A stretch of 64,000 nt of DNA from Bathymodiolus brooksi (lineage: Eukaryota; Mollusca; Bivalvia; Mytilida; Modiolidae): NCBI GenBank assembly GCA_963680875.1, contig OY804588.1, positions 73,618,829-73,682,828 on the forward strand, given 5' to 3'. This document shows, piece by piece, positions 44,054 to 55,164 of this stretch (position 1 is its first letter; the number at the start of each line of letters is the position of its first letter). The notes beneath the pieces are model-generated. The model had not been told where the DNA came from, searched no databases, and saw only the letters and a program-made list of their open reading frames with translations. Both the position numbers and the translations under genes were made by a program.

Positions 44054-47000
44054 ATAAACGCGTGATATATGTCCACAGTTATAAATGAATGATATACGTG
44101 TATAGTTATAAATGCGTGATATACTGTATATTTACAGTGATATATGTATAGTTATAAATGCGTGATATACTGTATATTTACAGTGATATATGTGTATAGT
44201 TATAAATACGTGATATACTGTATATTTATAGTGATATATATGTATAGTTATAAATGCGTTATATACTGTATATTTATAGTGATATATGTGTATAGTAATA
44301 AATGCGTGATATACTGTATATTTACAGTGATATATGTGTATAGTTACAAATGCATGATATACTGTATATTTACAGTGATATACGTGTTGATATAAATGCG
44401 TGATATACTGTATATTTACAGTGATATATGTGTATAGTAATACATGCGTGATATACTGTATATTTACAGTGATATATGTGTATAGATATAAATGCGTGAT
44501 ATACTGTATATTTATAGTGATATACGTGTAGATATAAATGCGTGATATACTGTATATTTACAGTGATATACGTGTAGATATAAATGCGTGATATACTGTA
44601 TATTTACAGTGATATATGTGCATAGTTATAAATGCGTGATATACTGTATATTTACAGTGATATATGTGTATAGTTACAAATGCGTGATATACTGTATATT
44701 TACAGTGATATACGTGTTGATATAAATGCGTGATATACTGTATATTTACAGTGATATATGTGTATAGTAATACATGCGTGATATACTGTATATTTACAGT
44801 GATATATGTGTATAGATATAAATGCGTGATATACTGTATATTTACAGTGATATACGTGTAGATATAAATGCGTGATATACTGTATATTTACAGTGATATA
44901 TGTGCATAGTTATAAATGCGTGATATACTGTATATTTATAGTGATATACGTGTATAGTTATAAATGCGTGATATACTGTATATTTATAGTGATATGTGTA
45001 TAGTTATAAATGCGTGATAAACTGTATATTTACAGTGATATACGTGTATAGTTATAAATGCGTGATATACTGTATATTTATAGTGATATGTGTATATAGT
45101 TATAAATGCGTGATATACTGTATATTTATAGTGATATATGTGTATAGTTATATATGCGTGATATACTGTATATTTATAGTGATATATGTGCATAGTTATA
45201 AATGCGTGATATACTGTATATTTATAGTGATATGTGTGCATAGTTATAAATGCGTGATATACTGTATATTTATAGTGATATATGTGTATAGTTATAAATG
45301 CGTGATATACTGTATATTTATAGTGATATATGTGTATAGTTATAAATGCGTGATATTCTGCATTTTTATAGTGATATATGTGCATAGTCATAAATGCGTG
45401 ATATATTGTAAATTTATAGTGATATATGTGTATAGTTATAAATGCGTGATATACTGTATATTTACAGTGATATACGTGTAGATATAAATGCGTGATATAC
45501 TGTATATTTACAGTGATATATGTGCATAGTTATAAATGCGTGATATACTGTATATGTATAGTGATATATGTGTATAGTTATAAATGCGTGATATACTGTA
45601 TATTTACAGTGATATACGTGTATAATTATAAATGCGTGATATACTGTATATTTATAGTGATATACGTGTATAGTTATAAATGCGTGATATACTGTATATT
45701 TATAGTGATATGTGTATAGTTATAAATGCGTGATATACTGTATATTTATAGTGATATATGTGTATAGTTATAAATGCGTGATATACTGTATATTTACAGT
45801 GATATATGTATAGTTATAAATGCGTGATATACTGTATATTTACAGTGATATATATGTATAGTTATAAATGCGTGATATACTGTATATTTACATTGATATA
45901 TGTGTATAGTTATAAATGCGTGATATACTGTATATTTACAGTGATATATGTGTATAGTTATAAATGCGTGATATACTGTATATTTACAGTGATATATGTG
46001 TATAGTTACAAATGCGTTATATACTGTATATTTACAGTGATATATATGTATAGTTATAAATGCGTTATATACTGTATATTTATAGTGATGTGTTATAGTT
46101 ATAAATGCGTGATATACTGTATATTTACAGTGATATATGTGTATAGTTATAAATGCGTTATATACTGTATATTTACAGTGATATATATGTATAGTTATAA
46201 ATGCGTTATATACTGTATATTTATAGTGATATATGTGTATAGTAATAAATGCGTGATATACTGTATATTTACAGTGATATATGTGTATAGTTACAAATGC
46301 GTGATATACTGTATATTTACAGTGATATACGTGTTGATATAAATGCGTGATATACTGTATATTTACAGTGATATATGTGCATAGTTATAAATGCGTTATA
46401 TACTGTATATTTATAGTGATATATGTGTATAGTAATAAATGCGTGATATACTGTATATTTACAGTGATATATGTGTATAGTTACAAATGCGTTATATACT
46501 GTATATTTATAGTGATATATGTGTATAGTAATACATGCGTGATATACTGTATATTTACAGTGATATATGTGTATAGATATAAATGCGTGATATACTGTAT
46601 ATTTATAGTGATGTATGTGTATAGTTATAAATGCGTGATATTCTGTATATTTATAGTGATATATGTGCATAGTCATAAATGCGTGATATATTGTAAATTT
46701 ATAGTGATATAAGTGTATAGTTATAAATGCGTGATATACTGTATATTTACAGTGATATACGTGTAGATATAAATGCGTGATATACTGTATATTTACAGTG
46801 ATATATGTGCATAGTTATAAATGCGTGATATACTGTATATTTATAGTGATATACGTGTATAGTTATAAATGCGTGATATACTGTATATTTATAGTGATAT
46901 GTGTATAGTTATAAATGCGTGATATACTGTATATTTATAGTGATATGTGTGTATAGTTATAAATGCGTGATATACTGTATATTTATAGTGATATATGTGT

Positions 47001-48148
47001 ATAGTTATAAATGCGTGATATACTGTATATTTATAGTGATATATGTGTATAGTTATAAATGCGTGATATACTGTATATTTACAGTGATATACGTGTATAG
47101 TTATAAATGCGTGATATACTGTATATTTATAGTGATATGTGTATATAGTTATAAATGCGTGATATACTGTATATTTATAGTGATATATGTGTATAGTTAT
47201 ATATGCGTGATATACTGTATATTTATAGTGATATATGTGTATAGTTATAAATGCGTGATATACTGTATATTTATAGTGATATGTGTGCATAGTTATAAAT
47301 GCGTGATATACTGTATATTTATAGTGATATATGTGTATAGTTATAAATGCGTGATATACTGTATATTTATAGTGATATATGTGTATAGTTATAAATGCGT
47401 GATATTCTGTATTTTTATAGTGATATATGTGCATAGTCATAAATGCGTGATATATTGTAAATTTATAGTGATATATGTGTATAGTTATAAATGCGTGATA
47501 TACTGTATATTTACAGTGATATACGTGTAGATATAAATGCGTGATATACTGTATATTTACAGTGATATATGTGCATAGTTATAAATGCGTGATATACTGT
47601 ATATGTATAGTGATATATGTGTATAGTTATAAATGCGTGATATACTGTATATTTACAGTGATATACGTGTATAATTATAAATGCGTGATATACTGTATAT
47701 TTAGAGTGATATACGTGTATAGTTATAAATGCGTGATATACTGTATATTTATAGTGATATGTGTATAGTTATAAATGCGTGATATACTGTATATTTATAG
47801 TGATATGTGTATAGTTATAAATGCGTGATATACTGTATATTTATAGTGATATACGTGTATAGTTATAAATGCGTGATATACTGTATATTTATAGTGATAT
47901 GTGTATAGTTATAAATGCGTGATATACTGTATATTTATAGTGATATACGTGTATAGTTATAAATGCGTGATATACTGTATATTTATAGTGATATGTGTAT
48001 AGTTATAAATGCGTGATATACTGTATATTTATAGTGATATACGTGTATAGTTATAAATGCGTGATATACTGTATATTTATAGTGATATATATGTATAGTT
48101 ATAAATGCGTGATATACTATATATTTATAGTGATATGTGTATAGTTAT
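44054..48148. repeat. 48-bp satellite, ~85 copies (unit 1)
   Basis: Unit about 46-48 bp: GTTATAAATGCGTGATATAC TGTATATTTA(T/C)AGTGATATATGTGTATA. A higher-order pattern is visible: the block 44,984-45,719 with its particular variants recurs almost unchanged at 46,889-47,768. 48 is divisible by three, so both strands show long repetitive frames (YVYSYKCVIYCIFIVI; IHIYHYKYTVYHAFIT); not genes. Confidence 0.96.
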
Positions 48149-48162
48149 AAATGATCTTACTC

Positions 48163-48337
48163 CTTAATGCAACTTATTGGAGAAGAAGCAAATACCAATG
48201 ATATAGTTTTTGGATTGATCCGATCGTCCTACCAATCTACCGCACTCGAGGCAAGCACACCTAACCATTACACCACCAATCTACCGCACTCGAGGCAAGC
48301 ACACCTAACCATTACATCACCGATGTGGTGTACATGT
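48163..48337 (-). mobile_element. SINE family C fragment with duplicated head (unit 1)
   Basis: Contains the head complement twice in tandem (TCTACCGCACTCGAGGCAAG ... CCATTACA(C/T)CACC), a ~44-bp duplication. Confidence 0.75.
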
Positions 48338-48374
48338 AATTACAATAAACTTCTCTAAGTGGAGCATAGTATAC

Positions 48375-48836
48375 GTTGCGCTTTGACGGACAGTTGCACA
48401 TTGACGCACAGTTGCATTTTGCCGAACAGTTGCACTTTGACGGACAGTTGCGTTTTGACGAACAGTTACACTTTGACGGACAGTTGCACTTTGACGGAGA
48501 GTTGCGCTTTGACGGATAATTGCCCTTTGATGGACAGTTGCACTTTGACGGACAGTTGCGCTTTGACGAACAGTTACACTTTGACGGACAGTTGTGCTTT
48601 GACGGACAATTGCGCTTTGATGGACAGTTGCACTTTGATGGACCTTTGCGCTTTGACGGACAGTTGCACTTTGAAGGACAGTTGCGCTTTGACGAACAGT
48701 TACACTTTGACGGACAGTTGCGCTTTGATGGACAATTGCGCTTTGGTGGACAGTTGCACTTTGATGGACCTTTGCGCTTTGACGGACAGTTGAACTTTGA
48801 CGGACATAAACATTTACACTTTGACGCACAATTGCA
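48375..48836. repeat. 18-bp minisatellite, ~26 copies (unit 1)
   Basis: Unit GCGCTTTGACGGACAGTT with many single-base variants (GCAC, AACAG, CTTTG). Open on both strands because 18 is divisible by three. Unit 2 has ~29-30 copies. Confidence 0.95.
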
Positions 48837-49411
48837 CTTGACTCACTGATATCAAGTGTGCTATTTTAGACAATAGAAGTGAACTGAAATCATTGTACAG
48901 AGTTACATTTGTCACTATACTTTGATTGAAAACATTTCATCATTTTAACTACGATATTGAGATGATTCGGTATGAACTTCTGGAAGTCGCTAAAAAACTT
49001 AAAAAACGCTTGTGTCAGAGAAAACCGAATGGTGAGCCCATCGAATGTAAATTTCAGTAATAAATATATCTAAGAAACCACGTCAGTGCCGGAGCACCAA
49101 CCAGTGGGCGGATGATACCCTCGGTCCAGCAGAGGCATCGGCCCAGTAAATGTAGATATCAAAATTAATGCCATGACGCGTTTCTGGAATATTTAAAGTA
49201 TCGTTGCAGATGTTCATGGTTTTTGTTTATTTGTGTTTTTTTTTAATTTGTTTTTGTCTTAGAATCGTCCTTCAATAAGAAATATATCTGTACAAATATG
49301 TATACACTGTGTTCGTCTTATCCTTTACATCAATAGTATTACACCAATTAACATCTGTTATCTGGTAACAGTCTTGTTAGAGATAGAGTGAAAACTAAAA
49401 TGAGTAGCAAA

Positions 49412-49665
49412 TAAGGGTAATAGCAAAATTACCGAACTCCGAACAATCTTACAAAGGGAAAGTCAAAACTCATAAGTATATAAACAGACAAAATCAGTCA
49501 ACAACCGGAAAACTGTGAAAACCGTAATGACCCTGACTTGGTACAGGCATTTCTAAAGAAATGGTTGGTTGAATCAGATTTTAAAGCGCCAAATCTCCCT
49601 CTTTCATTACGGCTCAAAGTTTTTGGCTGTCACTATAACAGAATTTACAACAATACTTGAACAAA
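49412..49665. mobile_element. 254-bp dispersed repeat, present only in unit 2
   Basis: Begins TAAGGGTAATAGCAAAATTA and contains CTGACTTGGTACAGGCATTT. Unit 1 is continuous at the same point (GAGTAGCAAAACAGACTCC at about 38,444). Flanks share only CAAA. I recall similar sequence from mussel genomes. Confidence 0.78.
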
Positions 49666-49983
49666 ACAGACTCCACCAACACAAAACAGGGGTAAATCCA
49701 GGTACTAGCTAAAGGCAAGAAATTCCTGTTTCGTATAGGATATATGCTGTGTTACCAATACCAGTTATAAGTCCTGTAACAGTCTTGTTAGTGATAGAGG
49801 AAAGAAAAAAAATCAACATAAAAGGGGAAAAAAACAAATTGCCATTTCAGAATTGGATATTTCGTAACGACCAGCTAGTTCGTGATGAAGATCGTATAAT
49901 TTTTGTAGCGATGACTACAACCTAGGAGCAACGTAGCATTTTCAGAAAATATAAGGTTATTGAGTCTAAACTTGAGACAGGTC

Positions 49984-50083
49984 TGAGGTTTTCTCCGGGT
50001 ACTCCGGTTTCCTCCACCAATAAAACTGACCACCACTATATAACTGAAATATTGTTGAAAGTGGCGTTAAACGCCTTTAACCT
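49984..50083 (+). mobile_element. SINE family A, 5'-truncated copy (unit 2)
   Basis: Paralogous to 38,905-39,012, with a few substitutions (GACCACCAC, GCCTTTAACC). Confidence 0.8.
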
Positions 50084-51072
50084 AAACAATTAAGAAACTC
50101 CCGAGTTTAGTTCAGCCCCTCCTAAATGATGTTTTACCAACACTACGACTAAGGTTAAGTAGATGTCATACGTTCTGAAAGAACTGTGATTGTGTTATAA
50201 GTATACCACTCGGAACGTTCCTGTGTGTGTTAACACGTTCCGGAAGTAGTGACATATTGATACCAGTCACAGCAAATTATTTGAAGAAAATGGCCAGCAT
50301 GAAATGTAAAAACTCAAGCGTGTTATAGGAAATGATGGGGAATAAAATGCAATACACATGAATGTCTATGAATGTTCTCAAAGTTCTGCTTCTGCTCCAG
50401 TGTAAATTTACGGTGGTATTTACTAGTATAACCAGGACAGGTCTTAGGAGGTGCGGTGTGGGTCCAATTGTTCTCTGTAAACCCTCCAGTGTGTTTTTGT
50501 GTGTACTTTAACAGCCGAGAGTAGACAACTCCAGCGCGGGGCCCAATTGGGAGCAAATGGCTTAAGGCCAGCGCTGCTTATAACCAATGGAAACGTGCAC
50601 AAAATAATTGGGGTCTTGTTGCAAGTGATATGAATTCGACAAATTAATAATTAACAGGGTCGTATTAGCCTGGGTGGCAAAGGGGGGGGGGGCAAATATG
50701 TATCCCCCACTTTTTTTTTTTAAAGTAAAATAATTCAGAAAATACTGGGGGAAATTTCAAGGGATATAACGGTGTGCTTTGAAACAAAATGACATTATTT
50801 GCTTCCCAGTCCCAAAACTTGCCCACCCTGTCCGGTCCACTCCTAAATCTTGCCTCTCTGGCCGTCGAGACAAACATAGTACATTTTGTAATTCTTTCCG
50901 ACTAAGCGAAATAATGTACAATGCATATTAGATTTATTTATATAAACACATGCCATGATTTCAGTGCACGTTTAAATATTGTAAAATCAGGGGAGATTAT
51001 TCTTCCAAATTCACATTTGTGTTAATGTTTTATAGCAATTATATATTTTATGAAAATGTTCTATCCAACTGT
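50084..51072. other. 3' flank of C1q gene 2
   Basis: Matches 39,013-40,012. The poly-G tract at 50,682-50,692 is 11 bases against 23 in unit 1. The unknown minus-strand open stretch recurs at 50,323-50,556. Confidence 0.5.
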
Positions 51073-51515
51073 CTAATAAAGGGGTTTGATCAACACAGAG
51101 GAAACTGACCCGAGGATGTGGTTGTCGTCTGATGCAGTGCGAAGAAACACGTGATCTCCCTTCTGTACATCAGCCACCGCCACTGTTGAAGAAGAGGATT
51201 GTTTGGTAGTTGTACTAGAACTTCCATAGTTGTTGCTGGTTTTTACTGAGCTAGCAGATGTAATTAATGTTGCTATGACCCTATCTTCAACCATTAATTC
51301 GGTCTTGGCTGACTCATCCGTGCCAATTGTCCAGTATACCATGATTTTCCCAGAAAATGGGGAAACATATATCCCATCATGTTGGTTATAGTGGTCGCCC
51401 GGATTGATCAGCGGTTGATCAAAAATTATTGTCACGTGATTGCTAACATCACTCATGCTCGATGACAACCTGACGTACATCAATATATGATTTGCAACAT
51501 TTGAACTACCTTCAT
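51073..51515 (-). CDS. C1q-domain secreted protein, copy 2, exon 2
   Basis: The C1q globular domain of the second gene; it differs from copy 1 at two residues only (MTDVS to MSDVS, and SSVNTSN to SSVKTSN). Same acceptor (TTTTTCAG before 51,515), same phase-1 join, same stop (TAG at 51,075-51,073). All jelly-roll landmarks are kept (FDQPLINPGDHY, DGIYVSPFSG, KGDHVFLRT). No break in the frame, so both copies look functional. Confidence 0.93.
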
Positions 51516-51544
51516 CTGAAAAATAAGTAGGCACATTTATTACG

Positions 51545-51740
51545 AAAGAACAAACAACGATCTACAAAATATACACATAAAACTAAAGATCGAGTAACAC
51601 GAACACAACTGAAAACCCGGGATGACCTCAAGTGCTCCCGGAAGGTAAGCAGTTACTGCTCCACTAGTGGCACCCGTCGTGTTAATCTAGTTACAAACCC
51701 GGGAATATTTACGACCCACTAAAGAAAACCCTGGATCATG
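51545..51740. repeat. dispersed repeat in C1q intron (unit 2)
   Basis: Paralogous to 40,485-40,680. Confidence 0.7.
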
Positions 51741-52109
51741 GAGCTGCTGCTGTCGTCCGTTCGTTTTATGTACATTTAAGGAATATGTTCAATTTTTTTA
51801 ACAGGTTATACGATATAACTTGGTTTGGAGCAGTTTACGATTATTAAAACGCGAAGCGGTTATGAAAAGAGTAAACTGTTCCAAACCAGGTTATACAAAA
51901 ATACCTTATAATTTAATTTTTACCAAACAAAAGTTAAATATTAGCATGACTAATATTTACATTACTGTATTGCTCCCCAAAATCTTTAAATTATTTTTAT
52001 TTGCGCGTACCTGATAAAGGCAATTCCAGAAACGCGTCGTGGGCGCTTAATTTGATATCTACACTTTTTTTTATATACTGTGTAGTGTTTGCTGGATCTT
52101 TATATAAGT

Positions 52110-52649
52110 GTCTTTTTGTATGTTTTTCTTTGCCCATTGTTTTGACTGTCTTTTTGTATGTTTTTCTTTGCCCATTGTTTTGACTGTCTTTTTGTATGTT
52201 TTTCTTTGCCCATTGTTTTGACTGTCTTTTTGTATGTTTTTCTTTGCCCATTGTTTTGACTGTCTTTTTGTGTGTTTTTCTTTGCCCATTGTTTTGACTG
52301 TCTTTTTGTATGTTTTTCTTTGCCCATTGTTTTGACTGTCTTTTTGTGTGTTTTTCTTTGCCCATTGTTTTGACTGTCTTTTTGTGTGTTTTTCTTTGCC
52401 CATTGTTTTGACTGTCTTTTTGTATGTTTTTCTTTGCCCATTGTTTTGACTGTCTTTTTGTATGTTTTTCTTTGCCCATTGTTTTGACTGTCTTTTTGTG
52501 TGTTTTTCTTTGCCCATTGTTTTGACTGTCTTTTTGTATGTTTTTCTTTGCCCATTGTTTTGACTGTCTTTTTGTATGTTTTTCTTTGCCCATTGTTTTG
52601 ACTGTTTTTTTGTATGTTTTTCTTTGCCCATTGTTTTGACTGTCTTTCT
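52110..52649. repeat. 38-bp tandem repeat, ~14 copies (C1q intron, unit 2)
   Basis: Same 38-bp unit as 41,050-41,355 but expanded by about six copies. The minus strand is stop-free in every phase for ~540 bp, giving a 198-codon frame of Lys/Gln-rich repeats. Confidence 0.95.
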
Positions 52650-53439
52650 ACGATTTAGAGCTTCTGATTACCCCTTTGGTATCTGTATAGCTTTCTTAGC
52701 AACACAAACAGTGGATTCCTTTAACATGCTAATTTATATGCATACAAACAAGCACGCGAAAAATAGACACTACACCCATATTAAGTGACACAAGCTCTCG
52801 GGTGGTTTCCATTATTCTTTTTAAAGGATATCATAGGAATCAAAGGGTACCAGATGTTGGTTCTACTGTCTCGAACTGCATAGGATAAAACATGATTGAT
52901 ATATGCCATAGGAAGTAAAGGTCAACAGTTCAGTATTAATAAACTTTAACTCCTTCATTCTCTCTCTCATATGAAAGCAGTAACTCTTATTCTACAAAGT
53001 GTAGAAATATTTGAACGAAATTATCCGGAAATTACGTGTCGGGTTTTGGAAACTTTTCTGAAATCGATTCTTTCTATTGTCCTAGTTAAGATGGCGGAAT
53101 AAATGGCGGAGTTAAGAACAATAAATCTTTATCCCATTAAAGGACGAAAATATAAATATTCAAAGATAATTAACTATGAAAGCTTGTAGAAAAATATGTA
53201 TTTAACCAAACGGTATCAATGTACTTATTCGACGAACTCCACAAATAAGATTATAGTACCTGAAAGGGCCGACCTCAGTTTGAGTCGGAATTCCCCAAGT
53301 TTACAAACGTCTGAAATCCGTGGACTAGTTCTATGGTCACCAAAACAAAAAGACCATTAGAGCTATGGCTCCGCAGCTAATGAAAGCAGAAAACAAAGCC
53401 CAAGAAATTAAACCAATACCGCTTCAGGCTTAATATGTA

Positions 53440-53815
53440 TTTAATGAAAGAGAGTGAGTGGTTGTTTCACGCTAAATTAGCAAGTTTTCACTTTATCAAA
53501 ACGAGAACGCATTACGTTCGATTAAATTATGATGATTCCCGCTTTATACTAGACTAACACCCTTATAGTTGCAATTGGATTTTTATAGTGCTAGCTTACT
53601 GAAACAACGGGTATAGATATGTCTTTCCACTAGGACATATTATCCTGATTATGGGACAACCCGTAATTGATCGTTCTACTTAATGCTGTGTGCTTAGTGA
53701 AGAACAAACATATACCAAATTCATAATCTTTTGTTTCACCCGACCGATGCTCGAACTACCATCTACCGCACTCGATGCGAGCGTGCTAGCCATTACAACA
53801 CCGATGTGGTCAATT
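53440..53815 (-). mobile_element. SINE family C in C1q intron (unit 2, first)
   Basis: Paralogous to 42,165-42,560; lacks the second copy of the 32-bp piece. Confidence 0.78.
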
Positions 53816-53827
53816 TGATGAAATATA

Positions 53828-54214
53828 ATAGAACGAGTGAGTGATTATTGCTTAACGCAACCTCAGCGATTATTCGGCTATATCATGTCGAAACATGTTA
53901 ATTTTCAATGAGATGATGATGAGGTTCACTTTGTACTAGCTATAGACCAACGCCATTAAGTTGGGTTTTTATAGTGCTAGCTCACTGAAACAACAGTCCG
54001 CGGGTAGACATGTCGCTCCACTCGGACACATTATCATGATTCCGAGCCAACCAGTCTTTGCTCTTTCTCCTTAAGGCTGCTTGCTTTAAAACGGTGAACC
54101 AACAAATACCAATTTTATAGTCTCTGGTTTGATCCAGTCGGGCTCCAGCCTACAATCTACCGCGGCGCACTCGAGGCGAGCACGCTAACGATAACACCAT
54201 CAATGCCGTCAATT
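53828..54214 (-). mobile_element. SINE family C in C1q intron (unit 2, second)
   Basis: Paralogous to 42,573-42,956, near full-length. Confidence 0.84.
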
Positions 54215-54260
54215 TAATGAAAAATAATAAAATAAAAAATTATATATATATAAAGCTTAC

Positions 54261-54435
54261 TAATGGTCTTCATTTTCTCTTCCAATGATTCCACACGGTT
54301 CAACAAATCAGCAAGATCAACATTATCATCTAGAGTTTTGTTTCCATTAGCTTTTGCATGAATATTTATAGCGCTTGCATGAATAGTTATGACACTACCA
54401 ATAACAAGAGCCAATTTAAACCACATATTTTGCAT
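54261..54435 (-). CDS. C1q-domain secreted protein, copy 2, exon 1
   Basis: Identical predicted peptide to copy 1 exon 1: signal peptide MQNMWFKLALVIGSVITIHA and the coiled-coil region DLADLLNRVESLEEKMKTI. ATG at 54,435, donor ATT A|GTAAGC at 54,260. The intron to exon 2 is about 2.75 kb. The LINE insertion starts only ~510 bp upstream of this ATG, so the distal promoter of this copy is separated from its original flank. Confidence 0.92.
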
Positions 54436-54944
54436 TATTCCGTTTCTGGCAATGGTATTCCTACTTTCCTTCTATATGGTTTATTCAAGCCTCGTTCTAA
54501 AAACTATTGCAATATTCTCACGAGACAGTAACTCGAATAATTCAGCGCCCTCTATCCGCTATCACTACTCGAGGTTGTAGCAAAGCGTAATATAACGACT
54601 GGATTATTCGGGTTAACGAGATAGACGATCTGAACAATCAATGCATACTAGATTAGACAAATACTAAAATGAAGTGTTTCCGTTCCAAAATATCATTAAA
54701 TGCAAAAATCTCTTGAAAACACTTTAAAAATGTCCTTGTTATATAATTCGGGATGAGGACCTAAAAGGGTGTGATTGTTAACCAATATAATTGTTAAAAA
54801 AAAAGTCCAAAAATGTGATTAACGCTGTATTAGTCCTCATTTTCAATCCATTTGCAGAAAATAATTATTTGGTAATAACATGTTGAAAGTCTGTCACCCA
54901 TTTTTCTTAAATCCAATAATATCTGCAAAGGTTGTTAAAATGTA
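54436..54944. promoter_or_regulatory. upstream region of C1q gene 2, cut by a LINE
   Basis: Corresponds to 43,178-43,690 of unit 1. The LINE's 10-bp target duplication TTAAAATGTA lies at 54,935-54,944 and 61,547-61,556; the rest of the original flank resumes at 61,557. Confidence 0.6.
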
Positions 54945-55164
54945 GTTTAGTTTAATAATATTTTATTGTACATAAACAATAGGATTGGACAGCAAGTTAT
55001 ACCAACTTATATGAAGTCCTCTCCTTACAAATTATACACATGAATTAATGACAGCAAAACAAAACACAGACAATAGACATTTAAAATTTTGAAACTAGAA
55101 GAAAGTAAGAAGTACAAGTGAAAAAGTGAAAAAGTGAAAAAGTAAAAAATTGCTGACATTAGCC

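Larger units (their letters stand above)
37549..48846. repeat. tandem segmental duplication, unit 1 (11.3 kb)
   Basis: Begins at TGATATCAAGTGTG and ends at the end of the 18-bp minisatellite. The order of parts is shared with unit 2: spacer, SINE A (+), C1q gene (-) with 38-bp intronic repeat and two SINE C, SINE A (-), 48-bp satellite, SINE C fragment, 18-bp minisatellite. Outside the variable arrays and insertions the two units look ~98-99% identical by eye. Confidence 0.93.

Noticed and set aside
44144..47768. Tyr/Ile/Cys-rich repeat proteins on both strands
   Set aside because: Both strands of the same 48-bp satellite are open; this is periodicity, not coding.
48317..48849. VRQSAT- and FDGQL-type repeat proteins, resembling surface repeats
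   Set aside because: An 18-bp minisatellite open on both strands in several frames; the second copy at 63,128-63,756 behaves the same way.
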